64,000 nt of DNA from Halolamina salifodinae (GCF_017874235.1 NZ_JAGGLC010000005.1:62001-126000); one strand, 5' to 3'. Shown: positions 24,926-34,695, counted from the first letter of the stretch. The notes: a model not told the origin generated them from the sequence alone. A program made the numbers and translations.

Positions 24926-26089
24926 GTGATCCCGGCCGCCGACGAGTACGACATCGACATCTCCATCGACGAGGGCGAGATCGAGCGCCTGCTCTCGGTC
25001 ACGCCCGACGACGTGGCGGCCGCCAACGCGCTGACGTTCTCCCGGAACGTGTTCATCCCGCTCACCACCGCCTGTCGCTACACCTGCACCTACTGCACCT
25101 ACTACGACGTCCCCGGCGAGGCGACGCTGATGAGCCCCGAGGAGATCCGTAAGGAGTGCCGCATCGGCGCCGACGCCGGCTGTACGGAGGCGCTGTTCAC
25201 GTTCGGCGACGACCCCGACGAGCGCTACACCGCGATCCACGACCAACTCGCCGAGTGGGGCCACGACTCGATCCACGAGTATCTGCGCGAGGCCTGCGAA
25301 ATCGCTCTCGAAGAAGGGCTGCTCCCCCACTCCAACCCCGGCGACCAGACCCGCGAGCAGATGGCTGAAGTCGCCGACGTGAACGCCTCGATGGGCGTGA
25401 TGCTGGAGACGACCGCCGACGTGCGCGCCCACTCGGGCGGCCGGCGTAAGACCCCCGGCCAGCGCCTGAACACCATCCGGAACGCCGGCGAACTGGGGGT
25501 GCCGTTCACCACGGGCCTCCTCGTCGGCATCGGCGAGGACTGGCGCGACCGCGCGGAGAGCCTGTTGGCGATCCGCGCGCTCCACGAGCGCTACGACCAC
25601 ATTCAGGAGGTGATCGTCCAGAACGTCGTCCCGAACGAGCGCTCGGACTTCGAAAAGCCGGATCTCGAGACGATGCGCCGGGTGGTCGCGATGGCCCGCG
25701 CCGCACTCCCGGAGGAGATCTCCGTGCAGGTCCCGCCGAACCTCACACCCGCCCGCGACCTGCTGGACTGCGGCATCGACGACCTCGGCGGCGTCTCGCC
25801 GATCACGGACGACTACATCAACCCTGACTACGAGTGGCCCGCGCTCCGGGAACTCGGCGACATCGCCGACGCGGCGGGCGTACCGCTGTACGAGCGCCTG
25901 CCGACCTACGACCGCTATCTGCCCGACTCGATTCGGCGCGCGGGGTTCGACGGCCGGCCCGCCGACGACCCCGCGGCTGGCGGGGAGTGGCTCCCGCCCG
26001 ATATCCGCGCGCGCATCGGCGACGACGACGCACACGGCGAGCGGTTCCGCGCCGTCGCGCGGCAGGCGGGGCCACTCTCGCCCCCGTGA
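24926..26089 (+). CDS. cofG: FO synthase subunit 1 (7,8-didemethyl-8-hydroxy-5-deazariboflavin synthase)
   Basis: 387 residues. The radical SAM motif CRYTCTYCTYY (Cx3Cx2C) lies near residues 52-61; HSNPGDQTREQMAEV, SGGRRKTPGQRLNTIR and GLLVGIGEDWRDRAESL are CofG blocks. With CofH it builds the F420 chromophore FO from tyrosine and a flavin precursor. The GTG at 24926 is preferred over a TTG at 24899, since the added residues are Pro-rich and not family-like. The partner cofH is about 5 kb away on the opposite strand. Confidence 0.95.
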   Translation: MIPAADEYDIDISIDEGEIERLLSVTPDDVAAANALTFSRNVFIPLTTACRYTCTYCTYYDVPGEATLMSPEEIRKECRIGADAGCTEALFTFGDDPDERYTAIHDQLAEWGHDSIHEYLREACEIALEEGLLPHSNPGDQTREQMAEVADVNASMGVMLETTADVRAHSGGRRKTPGQRLNTIRNAGELGVPFTTGLLVGIGEDWRDRAESLLAIRALHERYDHIQEVIVQNVVPNERSDFEKPDLETMRRVVAMARAALPEEISVQVPPNLTPARDLLDCGIDDLGGVSPITDDYINPDYEWPALRELGDIADAAGVPLYERLPTYDRYLPDSIRRAGFDGRPADDPAAGGEWLPPDIRARIGDDDAHGERFRAVARQAGPLSPP

Positions 26090-26136
26090 CCGCCGGAACC
26101 GCGACCGGGGGTTCGTTCGGCCGTGCGGGAACTGAC

Positions 26137-27852
26137 TCACGCCGAGTCGGCGCCGTCGGCGCGCGGGAAGCCAAGGGTCGCGCGGGTGCCGCCCAGATCG
26201 GTTTCGGTGTCGAGCGTGAACGAGCCGTGGGATTTGCGCACGATCAGGTCGACCAGCCAGAGGCCGACGCCGGAGCCGTGGGTGAGCGACGTCTCGCTCC
26301 CCAGATCGAGCGCCGCCAGTTCGCTGTCGGCGATCCCCGGACCGTCGTCCTCGAGGACGAACATGCCCTCCCCGCCGTCGGCGTAGACCGACACCAGCAG
26401 TCGCGGCGCCGTCTCGCCGTGGTGATGGCGGACCGCGTTCTCGTACAGTTCGCGAATCCCCTCGGTGACCAGCGGGTTGCCGTCGATCACGACCTCCTCT
26501 TCGACGTCCATCGTCACCGTCGCTGCAGAGTCGTCGAGGACGCACTCGGCCTGCTCGCGGGCGACTGCGGCCAGGTCGATCCGTTCCTGCCGGCGGTCAG
26601 AGTCGACAAGCTTTCGGAGCTTGGTCGCCTTCTCGCTGTGTGCGAGTAGCTGTTCGCTGACCGCCCTGATCTGGTCGGTCTCGGTCGCGTATACTCCGCT
26701 TTCGTCCTGCGATTCTATTGCCGTTACGTGGCCGTTCAGCACGTTGAGCCGGTTGCGGAAGTTGTGTCGGAACAGGCGTGTGAAGATCTCCTTCAGCAGT
26801 TCGAGGTCCTGCTCGCGGTCCCGGAGCGCCGTCACTTCACGGAAGACGAGCAGCGATCCCGCCTGTGAGGAGCCACGGCTGACCGGCCTGACGGAGAGGA
26901 TGAAGTGCTGTTTCTCGCCGTTGGCCGTGAGCGTCACGTCGGTGCTCTCCCGAGAGTCGCCCCGATAGCCCTCGTGAAGCTCCGGATACGCCCGTGAGAA
27001 CTCCTCGAACGACCGGCCGATCAGGTCACTATTGGGCGCGAACAGCGCCTGTGCCGCCGGGTTCGCGTCGATCACGGAGCCGTCCTGATCGACGGTGATC
27101 ACCGGGTCGGGCATCGTCTCGACGGCCTGCCGCCGGCTCACCGGCACCAGGCTGAACAGCTGATGTCGGTGCAGGGCGAACCCCCACAGCAGCGCGGTGA
27201 TCAGGAACGTGACAGGGGTGAAATCGACGTATCTGGGGATCGCATCGACGTTCCGGAACAGGTGGGTCTGGAGCGTGCCGGGGAAGCCGACGACCCAGCC
27301 CGCGAGGAGGAACACCAGCTGTCGCCGGTGGATGCCGTGTGCATCCCGGTAGTCGACGAGGAGCAGCCCGATCGGGAGCATGGCGAGCACGATTGCGAAC
27401 CCGATGTGGACGAAGTACCACGGCCCGGTCACGAGTTCGCTGATCCCGGCTGGGTTCGTCGGCGTCGCCGCGCGCAACACGAGATGGTGCCACGGGTTCG
27501 TCAGTGTGAGAAGCAGCGTGACGACCGAAAAGCCGAGGCCGGCGACGACCGCCGGATGGCGTATCGTGGGCGGCTCGCGGCCCAGATACTCCCAGATGAA
27601 CAGCGGCCAGCCGAACGCGACGAGCAGCTGGAAGAAGAACCGGCCGGCGACGTTCGACGAGATCGGGAACACCCGCGTCGGCCACGTCACGAACAGCAAC
27701 ATCATCGACCAGCCGATCATGCCGAGCAGACACAGCAGGAACCCACGGCCGCCGGGCTCCGACCGATTGCGGTACGTGTAGATAGTGATACCGATGATCG
27801 GAACGGTCGAGATGAACATCAGCAGGGCCATCGACTGAGCGCCCTGACTCAT
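26137..27852 (-). CDS. 7TM-PAS sensor histidine kinase
   Basis: 571 residues. Seven hydrophobic segments span residues 8-235 (histidine-kinase 7TM N-terminal type). A PAS domain follows (VETMPDPVITVDQDGSVIDA, about 245-350). The H-box is TRLFRHNFRNRLNVLNGHV with His near residue 363. The ATPase domain has IRELYENAVRHHH (N box), LEDDGPGIAD (G1) and THGSGVGLWLVDLIV (G2). It would sense a membrane or intracellular signal and phosphorylate a response regulator, none of which is encoded next to it, as is common for haloarchaeal kinases. Confidence 0.92.
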   Translation of the reverse strand: MSQGAQSMALLMFISTVPIIGITIYTYRNRSEPGGRGFLLCLLGMIGWSMMLLFVTWPTRVFPISSNVAGRFFFQLLVAFGWPLFIWEYLGREPPTIRHPAVVAGLGFSVVTLLLTLTNPWHHLVLRAATPTNPAGISELVTGPWYFVHIGFAIVLAMLPIGLLLVDYRDAHGIHRRQLVFLLAGWVVGFPGTLQTHLFRNVDAIPRYVDFTPVTFLITALLWGFALHRHQLFSLVPVSRRQAVETMPDPVITVDQDGSVIDANPAAQALFAPNSDLIGRSFEEFSRAYPELHEGYRGDSRESTDVTLTANGEKQHFILSVRPVSRGSSQAGSLLVFREVTALRDREQDLELLKEIFTRLFRHNFRNRLNVLNGHVTAIESQDESGVYATETDQIRAVSEQLLAHSEKATKLRKLVDSDRRQERIDLAAVAREQAECVLDDSAATVTMDVEEEVVIDGNPLVTEGIRELYENAVRHHHGETAPRLLVSVYADGGEGMFVLEDDGPGIADSELAALDLGSETSLTHGSGVGLWLVDLIVRKSHGSFTLDTETDLGGTRATLGFPRADGADSA

Positions 27853-27879
27853 TGAATCACGACCCAGTAGGGCGAGTGG

Positions 27880-27889
27880 CGCATTAACC
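27880..27889 (-). promoter_or_regulatory. TATA-like box of the histidine kinase gene
   Basis: On the minus strand GGGTTAATG is centred about 32 bases before the ATG at 27852, predicting a very short leader. Confidence 0.45.
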
Positions 27890-27997
27890 CTTGTGAGTAT
27901 CTACCAAACTGAGGGCGGAGGTACGAAACCGAGGCTGACACGAAAGCGCCGGTGGGACGGGCAACAGTTCTTTGCGCCGCCCGTGACAGGCACGTCC

Positions 27998-28864
27998 ATG
28001 AGCATGACTGCGTTACAGTTCGGGCTGAGCGGCGAGCTGTTCGGCGTCTCGCTGAGCGCGCTGGCCGGGCGGGCGCTGGCGTTCGTCGCCGGCTTCCTGG
28101 TGACGCTGGTGATCGGCCGGGTCGTCCTGATCCCGCTCGTACTCCGCGTCCTGACGGCCCGCGGGTTCACCGAGGCGCTACGGAGCCTGACCAAGAGCGT
28201 CGCCAACGCGCTGGTGCTGTTCGCGGCCGTCGCCGTGGCGTTCATGGCGGCCGGCTACCCCAGCTTCCTCACCGCGGCTGCGACGCTCTCGGGGGCACTC
28301 GCGCTGGCGCTTGGCTTTGCCGCACAGGATCTCGTGGGCAACTTCGTCGCCGGCGTGTTCATCATCAAGGACGAGCCGTTCCAGGTCGGCGACTGGATCG
28401 AGTGGAACGACATATCGGGCCGCGTCGAGAACATCGACCTCCGGGTGTCGACGGTCCGAACCTTCGACAACGAGCAGATCACCGTCCCCAACGGCGAACT
28501 GGCGAACAACGCCATCACCAACCCCGTCGCCTACGAGAAACTCCGCCAGAAGTTCGTGTTCGGCATCGGCTACGACGACGACATCGACCTCGCGCGCGAG
28601 GCGATCATCGAGGAGATCAGCGCCGTCGACGGGGTGCTGACGGATCCCGCGCCGGACACCCGCGTCAGCGAACTCGGGGACTCGGCGGTCGGTATTCAGG
28701 CGCGCTTCTGGATCGACGACCCCGACCGCGGCGACTACGTCGCGGTCCGAAGCTCGGCGGTGCAGGCAGTCAAGGAGCGCTTCGACGCCGAAGGGATCGA
28801 CATGCCGTACGTCTACCGACAGCTCGTCGGCGAAATCGACGTGAACGAGCGCCCGGCCGAGTAA
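27998..28864 (+). CDS. mscS: MscS-family mechanosensitive channel
   Basis: 288 residues from the ATG at 27998 (a second ATG six bases later is possible). Three membrane helices, the last being the pore-lining TM3 with LSGALALALGFAAQDLVGNFVAG, are followed by the beta domain DEPFQVGDWIEWNDISGRVE and VRTFDNEQITVPNGELANNAI, both MscS hallmarks. The channel opens under hypo-osmotic shock. It is transcribed away from the histidine kinase and convergent with the aminotransferase gene, ending eight bases before it. Confidence 0.93.
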   Translation: MSMTALQFGLSGELFGVSLSALAGRALAFVAGFLVTLVIGRVVLIPLVLRVLTARGFTEALRSLTKSVANALVLFAAVAVAFMAAGYPSFLTAAATLSGALALALGFAAQDLVGNFVAGVFIIKDEPFQVGDWIEWNDISGRVENIDLRVSTVRTFDNEQITVPNGELANNAITNPVAYEKLRQKFVFGIGYDDDIDLAREAIIEEISAVDGVLTDPAPDTRVSELGDSAVGIQARFWIDDPDRGDYVAVRSSAVQAVKERFDAEGIDMPYVYRQLVGEIDVNERPAE

Positions 28865-28871
28865 GCCGGAT

Positions 28872-30005
28872 TCAGTCGAGGAACCGCTCGATCCGGGCGG
28901 TCGCCTCGCGCAGGTCGTCCATCCCGGTCGCGTAGGAGACCCGGAGGTGGCCCTCGCCACCCTCGCCGAACACGCTGCCGGGAACGACGGCGACACCCTC
29001 CTCGGTCAGCAGATTCTCCGCGAACTGTTCGTCGTCGCCGGGGCACTCGGGGAACACGTAGAACGCCCCCTCCGCCTCGAAGCAGTCGAGGCCCATCTCC
29101 CGGAACCGCGAAAGCACGTAGCGGCGCCGCCGGTCGTACGCCTCGCGCATCTCCTCGACCGCGTCGTCACAGGACCGGATCGCTTCGAGACCAGCGAACT
29201 GTGCTGTCGTCGGCGCCGAAAGCATCGTGTACTGGTGGACGCGGTTCATCGCCTCGACGGCCTCCGGCGGCGCGAGCGCGTAGCCGAGCCGCAGGCCCGT
29301 CATCGCGAACGCCTTCGAGAAGCCGCCGATGACGACCGTGCGCTCGCCCATTCCCGGCAGCGTCGCGATGGAGTCGTGGTCGCCGCCGTAGGTGAGTGCA
29401 GCGTAGATCTCGTCGGCGAACACCGTCAGATCGTGCTCCCGGGCGAAGTTCGCGACCGGCCGGAGATCCGCCTCGTCCATCACCGCGCCGGTGGGGTTGT
29501 TCGGGTAGCAGTAGATCAGCGCGTCGGCGTCGGCGGCGCCCGCGGCCGCGAGCGCGTCGTCGGTGAGTTTGAAGCCGTTCTCGGCCCGGGTCGGCACCGG
29601 GAGCACCTCCGCGCCGGCGAACTTCGCGGTCGGCGCGTAGGAGATGTAGGAGGGCTGGGGGACCGCGACGGTGTCGCCGGGATCCACGAGCGCGCGCATC
29701 GACAGATCGACCGCCTCGCTGGCGCCGGCGGTGACGATGATCTCCGATTCCGGGTCGTAGTCGAGATCGTACTGGGTGACGTGCTCGGCGATGCCCTCCC
29801 GGAGGTCCGCCCGCCCGCGATTGGCGGTGTAGGAGGTCTGCCCGCGTTCGAGGGCGTCGATGGCGGCCGCGCGGGCGGCCCACGGCGCCGAGAAGTCGGG
29901 TTCGCCGACGCCCAGCGAGATCACGTCGTCGGCGGCTTCCGCGAGTTCGAAGAACTTCCGGATGCCCGAGGGCGGCGTGCGCTCGACGCGGTCGGCGACC
30001 TTCAT
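28872..30005 (-). CDS. PLP-dependent class I aminotransferase (AspC-like)
   Basis: 377 residues. MKVADRVERTPPSGIRKFFE opens the protein; substrate and cofactor motifs are CYPNNPTGAVMDE, FADEIYAALTYGG and GGFSKAFAMTGLRLGY, with the PLP lysine near residue 231. The sequence is of the archaeal aspartate/alanine aminotransferase group; the amino acid substrate is not determined. Its ATG overlaps the stop of the Lrp-family gene by four bases, so the regulator is first in the operon and probably responds to the amino acid involved (inference). Confidence 0.92.
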   Translation of the reverse strand: MKVADRVERTPPSGIRKFFELAEAADDVISLGVGEPDFSAPWAARAAAIDALERGQTSYTANRGRADLREGIAEHVTQYDLDYDPESEIIVTAGASEAVDLSMRALVDPGDTVAVPQPSYISYAPTAKFAGAEVLPVPTRAENGFKLTDDALAAAGAADADALIYCYPNNPTGAVMDEADLRPVANFAREHDLTVFADEIYAALTYGGDHDSIATLPGMGERTVVIGGFSKAFAMTGLRLGYALAPPEAVEAMNRVHQYTMLSAPTTAQFAGLEAIRSCDDAVEEMREAYDRRRRYVLSRFREMGLDCFEAEGAFYVFPECPGDDEQFAENLLTEEGVAVVPGSVFGEGGEGHLRVSYATGMDDLREATARIERFLD

Positions 30006-30490
30006 GGCGAGACCGAGAGCCGATCATCGTCGTCGTGGTCGGCGAACTCCACGCCGCGGCGCTTGTAGGTGTCCATCACGAAGTGGGTCACCGTCTGGGT
30101 GACCTCCGGGATCGGGGCGATCTGGTCGGCGACGAACGCCGAGACGTCCCGCATCGACGTGCCGACGACGACCGCCGCGAAGTCGTAGTCACCGGAGACC
30201 AGCCGCAGCGTCTCGACCTCGGAGTAGTTCGCGATCCGGCCCGCGATGTCCTCGTACTTGGTCTCGCGGTCGAGTTCGACGTTGAGTTCGACGTGGCCCT
30301 CGACGCGCTCCTCGTCGGCGTTGGCCCAGTCGACGACCGCCTGATAGCCGTGGACGACGCCCGCGGCTTCGAGGTCGTCGATGGCCGCCTCGACCTCCGC
30401 CTCAGTGCGGTCGGTCTGGCGGGCGATGTCCGCGGTGGACTGGCGAGCGTCGGCGAGCAACAGATCGAGTACGTCGCGTTCGGCGTCCAT
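30002..30490 (-). CDS. Lrp/AsnC-family transcriptional regulator
   Basis: 162 residues. A winged helix-turn-helix at the N-terminus (LDLLLADARQSTADIARQTD, residues 8-50) is followed by an RAM/AsnC ligand domain (LVSGDYDFAAVVVGTSMRDV). Lrp-type proteins sense amino acids. It is the first gene of a two-gene operon with the aminotransferase, linked by a four-base overlap. The start at 30490 gives the usual family length. Confidence 0.92.
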   Translation of the reverse strand: MDAERDVLDLLLADARQSTADIARQTDRTEAEVEAAIDDLEAAGVVHGYQAVVDWANADEERVEGHVELNVELDRETKYEDIAGRIANYSEVETLRLVSGDYDFAAVVVGTSMRDVSAFVADQIAPIPEVTQTVTHFVMDTYKRRGVEFADHDDDDRLSVSP

Positions 30491-30569
30491 ACGTCGGTGT
30501 CGGGGGCGCCGCTGAAAGCCTTTGCTCGACCGTGGGAACAGTTCGGCGCGGGGCGGGCCCGCTCTCGAC

Positions 30570-31919
30570 TCAGTCCAGCAGCGGCGTCCCGTCAGCCTGC
30601 GGGCCCAGTTTCGGGCCATACGGGCCCCCATCCATCTCCACCCGCCGTGTCTGCTCGTAGTCCGTTGAGCGCTCGGCCAGCGGCCGGCCGATGGCGCCCA
30701 CCATCTCGACGTAGTCGGCGACGCTCCGGAACTCGCCGTACTGGCCGCCGGCGCGCTTGGTGATCTCCTCGGAGAGGATCGTCCCCATGAAGTCGTCGGC
30801 GCCGCAGTTGAGCAGTTTCAGCCCGTGTTCGTCGCCGGATTTGACCCACGAGGACTGGATGTGCTCGATGTTGTCGAGGAAGAGGCGCGCGACGGCGACG
30901 AGCAGTTCGTCCTCGTCCGTGCTCGCGCCGGAGTCGACGACGCCGGCCTCGTAGAGCGGCGTCTGCTGGTGGATGAAGGAGAGCGGGACGAACTCGTTGA
31001 TGGCGCCCGTGCGGTCCTGCAGATCACGGATCACCTGCAGGTGTTTCGCGCGGTGCATCTCGTTCTCGACGTGGCCGTACATCATCGTCGAGGTGAGCGG
31101 GAGGCCCGCGGCGGCGGCGCCCTCCATCGCCGCCACCCACTCGCCGGTGTCCATCTTCCCCGGACAGATCACGTCCCGGACCTCGTCGACGAGAATCTCG
31201 GCGGCCGTGCCGGGCGCCGAGTCGAGCCCCGCATCGCGCAGGCGACCGTAGATCGACTCGTAGGATCGCTCAGTCCCGCGGCGGGCGTGGTAGGCCTCCT
31301 CGGGCGTCATCGAGTGGAGGTGGACGCCGCCGACGGACATGGCCTCCATCTGCTCGACGTACGTCCCGGGGTCGGTGTCGTAGCGCTCGGGCGGTTTGTA
31401 GTTCACCGTCCGGGCGGCGTCGTCGTACGTCTCGAGGATCTCTCGGTGCTCCTCGTCGAGGGCGAACGCAGGGTGGAGCCCGGAGACGGAGGTGACCTCG
31501 TAGATGCCGTGTTCGAGGCCGTCACGCACCGCCTCGCAGCTCTCGGCGGGCGTCTTGGTGAACCCCGTGTGGGCCACGTCCGACTCTGTCTCGAAGGCGC
31601 TGGAGCTGTTCTTGAAGTTGCAGAACAGACAGCCGGTGTTGCAGGCCGTGGTGACGTTGTTGTTGAGGTTCGCGACGAACGTCACCGTGTCGCCGACCAT
31701 CTCGGCCCGCCGGCGGTCCGCGAGTTCGAGTACTCGCTCCTTTCGCTGGGCGTCGATGTCCGGCGACCCGGTGCCGGTGGTCAGCAGTTCGACGGCGTCG
31801 TCGACGGCGAGGCGTTTCCCGTCTGCGGCCTTCGCGAGTGCGTTCTCGAAGGACTGGTCGCTCTCGGGGACGTGCTCGAACTGGAGCGCCCCCTCGTCGA
31901 GGTCGGCCGCCGTGGTCAT
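30570..31919 (-). CDS. cofH: FO synthase subunit 2
   Basis: 449 residues. Radical SAM cysteines lie in TACNTGCLFCNFKN; following blocks KMDTGEWVAAMEGAAAAGLP, TSTMMYGHVENEMHRAKHL and GADDFMGTILSEEITKRAGG are CofH-specific. CofH couples a tyrosine-derived radical to the flavin precursor; CofG completes FO. A strong promoter box is centred 27 bases upstream of the ATG. Upstream frame extension to 32900 is antisense to purC and is not real. Confidence 0.95.
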   Translation of the reverse strand: MTTAADLDEGALQFEHVPESDQSFENALAKAADGKRLAVDDAVELLTTGTGSPDIDAQRKERVLELADRRRAEMVGDTVTFVANLNNNVTTACNTGCLFCNFKNSSSAFETESDVAHTGFTKTPAESCEAVRDGLEHGIYEVTSVSGLHPAFALDEEHREILETYDDAARTVNYKPPERYDTDPGTYVEQMEAMSVGGVHLHSMTPEEAYHARRGTERSYESIYGRLRDAGLDSAPGTAAEILVDEVRDVICPGKMDTGEWVAAMEGAAAAGLPLTSTMMYGHVENEMHRAKHLQVIRDLQDRTGAINEFVPLSFIHQQTPLYEAGVVDSGASTDEDELLVAVARLFLDNIEHIQSSWVKSGDEHGLKLLNCGADDFMGTILSEEITKRAGGQYGEFRSVADYVEMVGAIGRPLAERSTDYEQTRRVEMDGGPYGPKLGPQADGTPLLD

Positions 31920-31940
31920 ACAGGGAAGCGGCAGTCGAGC

Positions 31941-31950
31941 GTGAAAAACC
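31941..31950 (-). promoter_or_regulatory. BRE/TATA-like box of cofH
   Basis: On the minus strand GGTTTTTCAC is centred about 27 bases before the cofH ATG. Confidence 0.5.
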
Positions 31951-32107
31951 GTCCGGTGGGTAGAACCCGATGGCCGCGGTGGCGCCGGCATCGTCGCCGC
32001 CACTGCTTCCGGCATCGACGCCGCGTCGACACCCGCGCCGGATATCCGAGAACGCGCATATCTCCACGCGAAACGGAGGGGTAGTGGCCACCGATGTGAA
32101 GATTCAA

Positions 32108-32123
32108 GGTGGCGCGAGCCACC
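32108..32123 (+). promoter_or_regulatory. hairpin just before purC
   Basis: GGTGGC-GCGA-GCCACC is a perfect 6-base stem with a GCGA tetraloop, ten bases before the chosen purC GTG; outer sequences GGAGGGGT (32083-32090) and ACCCCTCC extend a larger imperfect inverted repeat. It could be a leader structure or fortuitous. Confidence 0.35.
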
Positions 32124-32132
32124 CCTCCGGGT

Positions 32133-33167
32133 GTGACCAGCGTCAAGGAGTTCCGCGTCGACCGGGAGCCGACCGCCGACGACCTGGGGCGTGGCCGGTT
32201 CGTCTTCACCGACGACTACTCCGTGTTCGACTGGGGGCCGATGCCCGACCAGATCCCGGCGAAGGGGCGGAGCCTCTGCACGATGGGCGCGGACAACTTC
32301 GAGCGCCTCGCCGAGGCAGGAATCCCGACCCACTACCGCGGCGTCGTCGGCGACGACCCAGCCGAGGACCCCGACCCGCGCGCGCTCGACGCCGTCGAGG
32401 AGGCCCCGCGGCAGATGGCAATCGACCTCACGGTCGTCCCGGACCTCCCCCACGGCGCGGACGGGTACGAGTACGACCAGTTCCACGAAGCCGCCGGGAG
32501 CCACTACCTCGTCCCGCTGGAAATCGTCTTCCGGAACGAGGTGCCAATCGGCTCCAGCTTGCGGAGCCGAAAAGAGCCGGAAGATGTGGGCCTGGACCGC
32601 CATCGCTGGCCCGACGAGGCCGTCTCGCTGCCCGAACCGGTCGTCGAGTTCTCCACGAAGTTCGAAGAGCAGGACCGCTACCTTGGGGAGAGCGAGGCCG
32701 CCGAGATCGCGGGTCGCGCGGATCTCGACGCCCTCCGGGAGACCGCGCTGGCGGTGAACGAGGTCGTCACCGAGCGCGCGGCCGAGACGGGGTTCGTCCA
32801 CGAGGACGGCAAGATCGAGTGTCTCTGGGTCGACGGCGAGATCCGGGTCGCCGACGTGGCCGGGACGTTCGACGAGAACCGCTTCGCCTACGACGGCCAA
32901 GAGCTATCCAAAGAGGTGCTGCGGCAGTTCTACAAGGCCTACGACCCCGACTGGGTCGCCGCCGTCGCCGACGCCAAAGCCCTCGCTGCCGAGGAGGGCG
33001 TCGCCGACTGGAAATCCTTCTGCGAGGAGTCGCCGGACCCACTCCCCGACGACGTACGCGAGACCGCCGGCGAGATGTACGCCGCCGGAACGAACGCCTA
33101 CACCGGGCAGAACTGGTTCGACGCGCCGGATATCGACGACGCCGTCGACGCCGTTCGGAACCTGTAG
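32133..33167 (+). CDS. purC: phosphoribosylaminoimidazole-succinocarboxamide synthase
   Basis: 344 residues from the GTG at 32133 ([20 protein letters not shown]). SAICAR synthetase motifs are [20 protein letters not shown] with QIPAKG, and [18 protein letters not shown]; the C-terminal half has GKIECLW. It catalyses the ATP-dependent addition of aspartate to CAIR in purine synthesis. An alternative GTG at 32109 would add eight residues that overlap the hairpin. Other purine genes in the window are purSQ and guaAb. Confidence 0.94.
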   Translation: MTSVKEFRVDREPTADDLGRGRFVFTDDYSVFDWGPMPDQIPAKGRSLCTMGADNFERLAEAGIPTHYRGVVGDDPAEDPDPRALDAVEEAPRQMAIDLTVVPDLPHGADGYEYDQFHEAAGSHYLVPLEIVFRNEVPIGSSLRSRKEPEDVGLDRHRWPDEAVSLPEPVVEFSTKFEEQDRYLGESEAAEIAGRADLDALRETALAVNEVVTERAAETGFVHEDGKIECLWVDGEIRVADVAGTFDENRFAYDGQELSKEVLRQFYKAYDPDWVAAVADAKALAAEEGVADWKSFCEESPDPLPDDVRETAGEMYAAGTNAYTGQNWFDAPDIDDAVDAVRNL

Positions 33168-33170
33168 GGC

Positions 33171-33178
33171 TTTTTCAC
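33171..33178 (+). promoter_or_regulatory. BRE/TATA-like box before 33201
   Basis: TTTTTCAC centred 27 bases before the ATG at 33201, the same motif as at cofH. Confidence 0.5.
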
Positions 33179-33200
33179 GAATCCCCCACGAACCGGAACT

Positions 33201-34409
33201 ATGCCGCCCTCCACCGACCTGCCGATCACCAGACGTGCCGCCCTCGCGGCCGGCGTCGCTGCCGCCTCCACGCTCGCTGGCTGTCTCAGTGTCGAGGACA
33301 TCCGCGACACGATCAACCCCCGCACGCACCACAGCGACGCCGAACTCGGCGCCCCGCCGGAGCCGTGGCCGACCGCGGGCCACGACGCTCGACGGACTGG
33401 CTCACGAGAAACTGAGACAACCCTCCCCGAGTCACCAACCATCGAGCGCGTCGGCCCCGGCGGCGACTTCTACGAAGGGGCGCCGATGGTCGACGCAGAG
33501 GCCGTCTACGCGCCGATCTGGAAACAGGCCCAACCTGAGTACGTCCGGGCGTTCGTCGCGACGGGCCGCGACGGCGAATCTCGCTGGCGCCACGACTGGT
33601 CCGAGAGCAGCGGCGCCGCGGCGCCGACGCTCCACGGTGGGACCGCGTTCCTGACTCGGGCCGGGGAGACGATGGCCGTCGACCGCCTGACTGGGGAAAT
33701 CCGATGGACGTACGCGGCTGGCACGACCGGGAGCACCCCGACGGCCGTCGACGATCACCTCTACCTCGGCGCGAACTCACTGCTGGCACTGGACGGCGCG
33801 ACTGGCGAACGGCTGTGGCGTGCCGACGACGTCCCGGACCACGCCGGCGAACTCGCAGCCACCGCTGACACCGTCTTCGCCGAGAGCGACGGCACACTGT
33901 TCGCCATTGACGCCGCTGACGGTTCGGTTCGCTGGCAAACTGACCTCGAACAGGAGGCCTACGGCGGACCAGTCGTCGGCGAGAAGATGATCGCGTTCAT
34001 GGGGAGCGATGGGCTGCTGCAGGTGATTTCCCGGTCGGATCAGAGCGACCGCTGGACGGTCCAGTTCGACCGCGCCGCGCAGGCCCCGCCCGCGATTGCT
34101 GACGGCGTGGTCTACGTCGTCGACGAATCACCCTACGCCTGCCGGGCCTACGACGCCGCGAGCGGCGAGGAACTGTGGGACACGGACCTCGGCGTCGGCA
34201 GCGAGGATCGGCCCGCGGTGGATCCCGAGACGGTGTACGTCCCGAGCGAGGACACACTCGACTTGCTCGACCGCGAGACCGGCGAGATCCGGCGACGGAT
34301 CGCGCTCGATCTGGACACGTTCTCCCAGCACGCCATTGCACTGGCCGACGACGCCGTGTTCTTCGTCGGGATTCGAGAAGGCGAGAGCGGCGTTTACCGG
34401 GTCGGGTGA
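33201..34409 (+). CDS. Tat-exported lipoprotein with PQQ-like beta-propeller
   Basis: 402 residues. A twin-arginine signal (ITRRAALAAGVAAASTLAGC, residues 9-28) ends in a lipobox with Cys28, so the protein is exported folded and anchored on the outer face. Repeated blade motifs such as VDRLTGEIRWTYAAGTTGST, ALDGATGERLWRADD, AIDAADGSVRWQTDLEQ and YDAASGEELWDTDLG are PQQ-type propeller repeats (about seven or eight). Such proteins serve as scaffolds or, rarely, dehydrogenases; no PQQ-specific catalytic set is visible, so a scaffold or binding role is likelier. Confidence 0.88.
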   Translation: MPPSTDLPITRRAALAAGVAAASTLAGCLSVEDIRDTINPRTHHSDAELGAPPEPWPTAGHDARRTGSRETETTLPESPTIERVGPGGDFYEGAPMVDAEAVYAPIWKQAQPEYVRAFVATGRDGESRWRHDWSESSGAAAPTLHGGTAFLTRAGETMAVDRLTGEIRWTYAAGTTGSTPTAVDDHLYLGANSLLALDGATGERLWRADDVPDHAGELAATADTVFAESDGTLFAIDAADGSVRWQTDLEQEAYGGPVVGEKMIAFMGSDGLLQVISRSDQSDRWTVQFDRAAQAPPAIADGVVYVVDESPYACRAYDAASGEELWDTDLGVGSEDRPAVDPETVYVPSEDTLDLLDRETGEIRRRIALDLDTFSQHAIALADDAVFFVGIREGESGVYRVG

Positions 34410-34434
34410 GTCGTTGGATCGCTGACTTGGCGCG

Positions 34435-34695
34435 TCAGAGCAGATCCGGGAGCAACAGGAGCGCGAGCAGCAGGTGCCAGCCGAGCAGCGCGTACGTCTG
34501 CTGAGCGGACTCCGGCGGCCGGGGTGGGTTCCGTAGCGTCGCGTCGTAGACGAACACCGTCGCGAGCAGCGCGCCGGCCAGCAGGGCGAGTCGGAAGTCA
34601 ACGTCGGTGGCGACGCCAGCCAGCGATCCGCCACCGAGGCTGGCCGCGATGGCGATCAGAATTTTGTCGTAGTACTCCAGCGAGCGACGCTGCAT
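34435..34695 (-). CDS. small membrane protein, unknown function
   Basis: 86 residues from the ATG at 34695 (MQRRSLEYYDKILIAIAASL); an ATG at 34731 would add twelve basic residues. Three hydrophobic segments (about 10-30, 35-50, 68-86) suggest an integral membrane protein. No known family is recognised. It is convergent with the PQQ lipoprotein gene. Confidence 0.65.
   Translation of the reverse strand: MQRRSLEYYDKILIAIAASLGGGSLAGVATDVDFRLALLAGALLATVFVYDATLRNPPRPPESAQQTYALLGWHLLLALLLLPDLL

Noticed and set aside
24887-26545. Long minus-strand frame
   Set aside because: Antisense to cofG and the 3' part of the kinase region; no motif.
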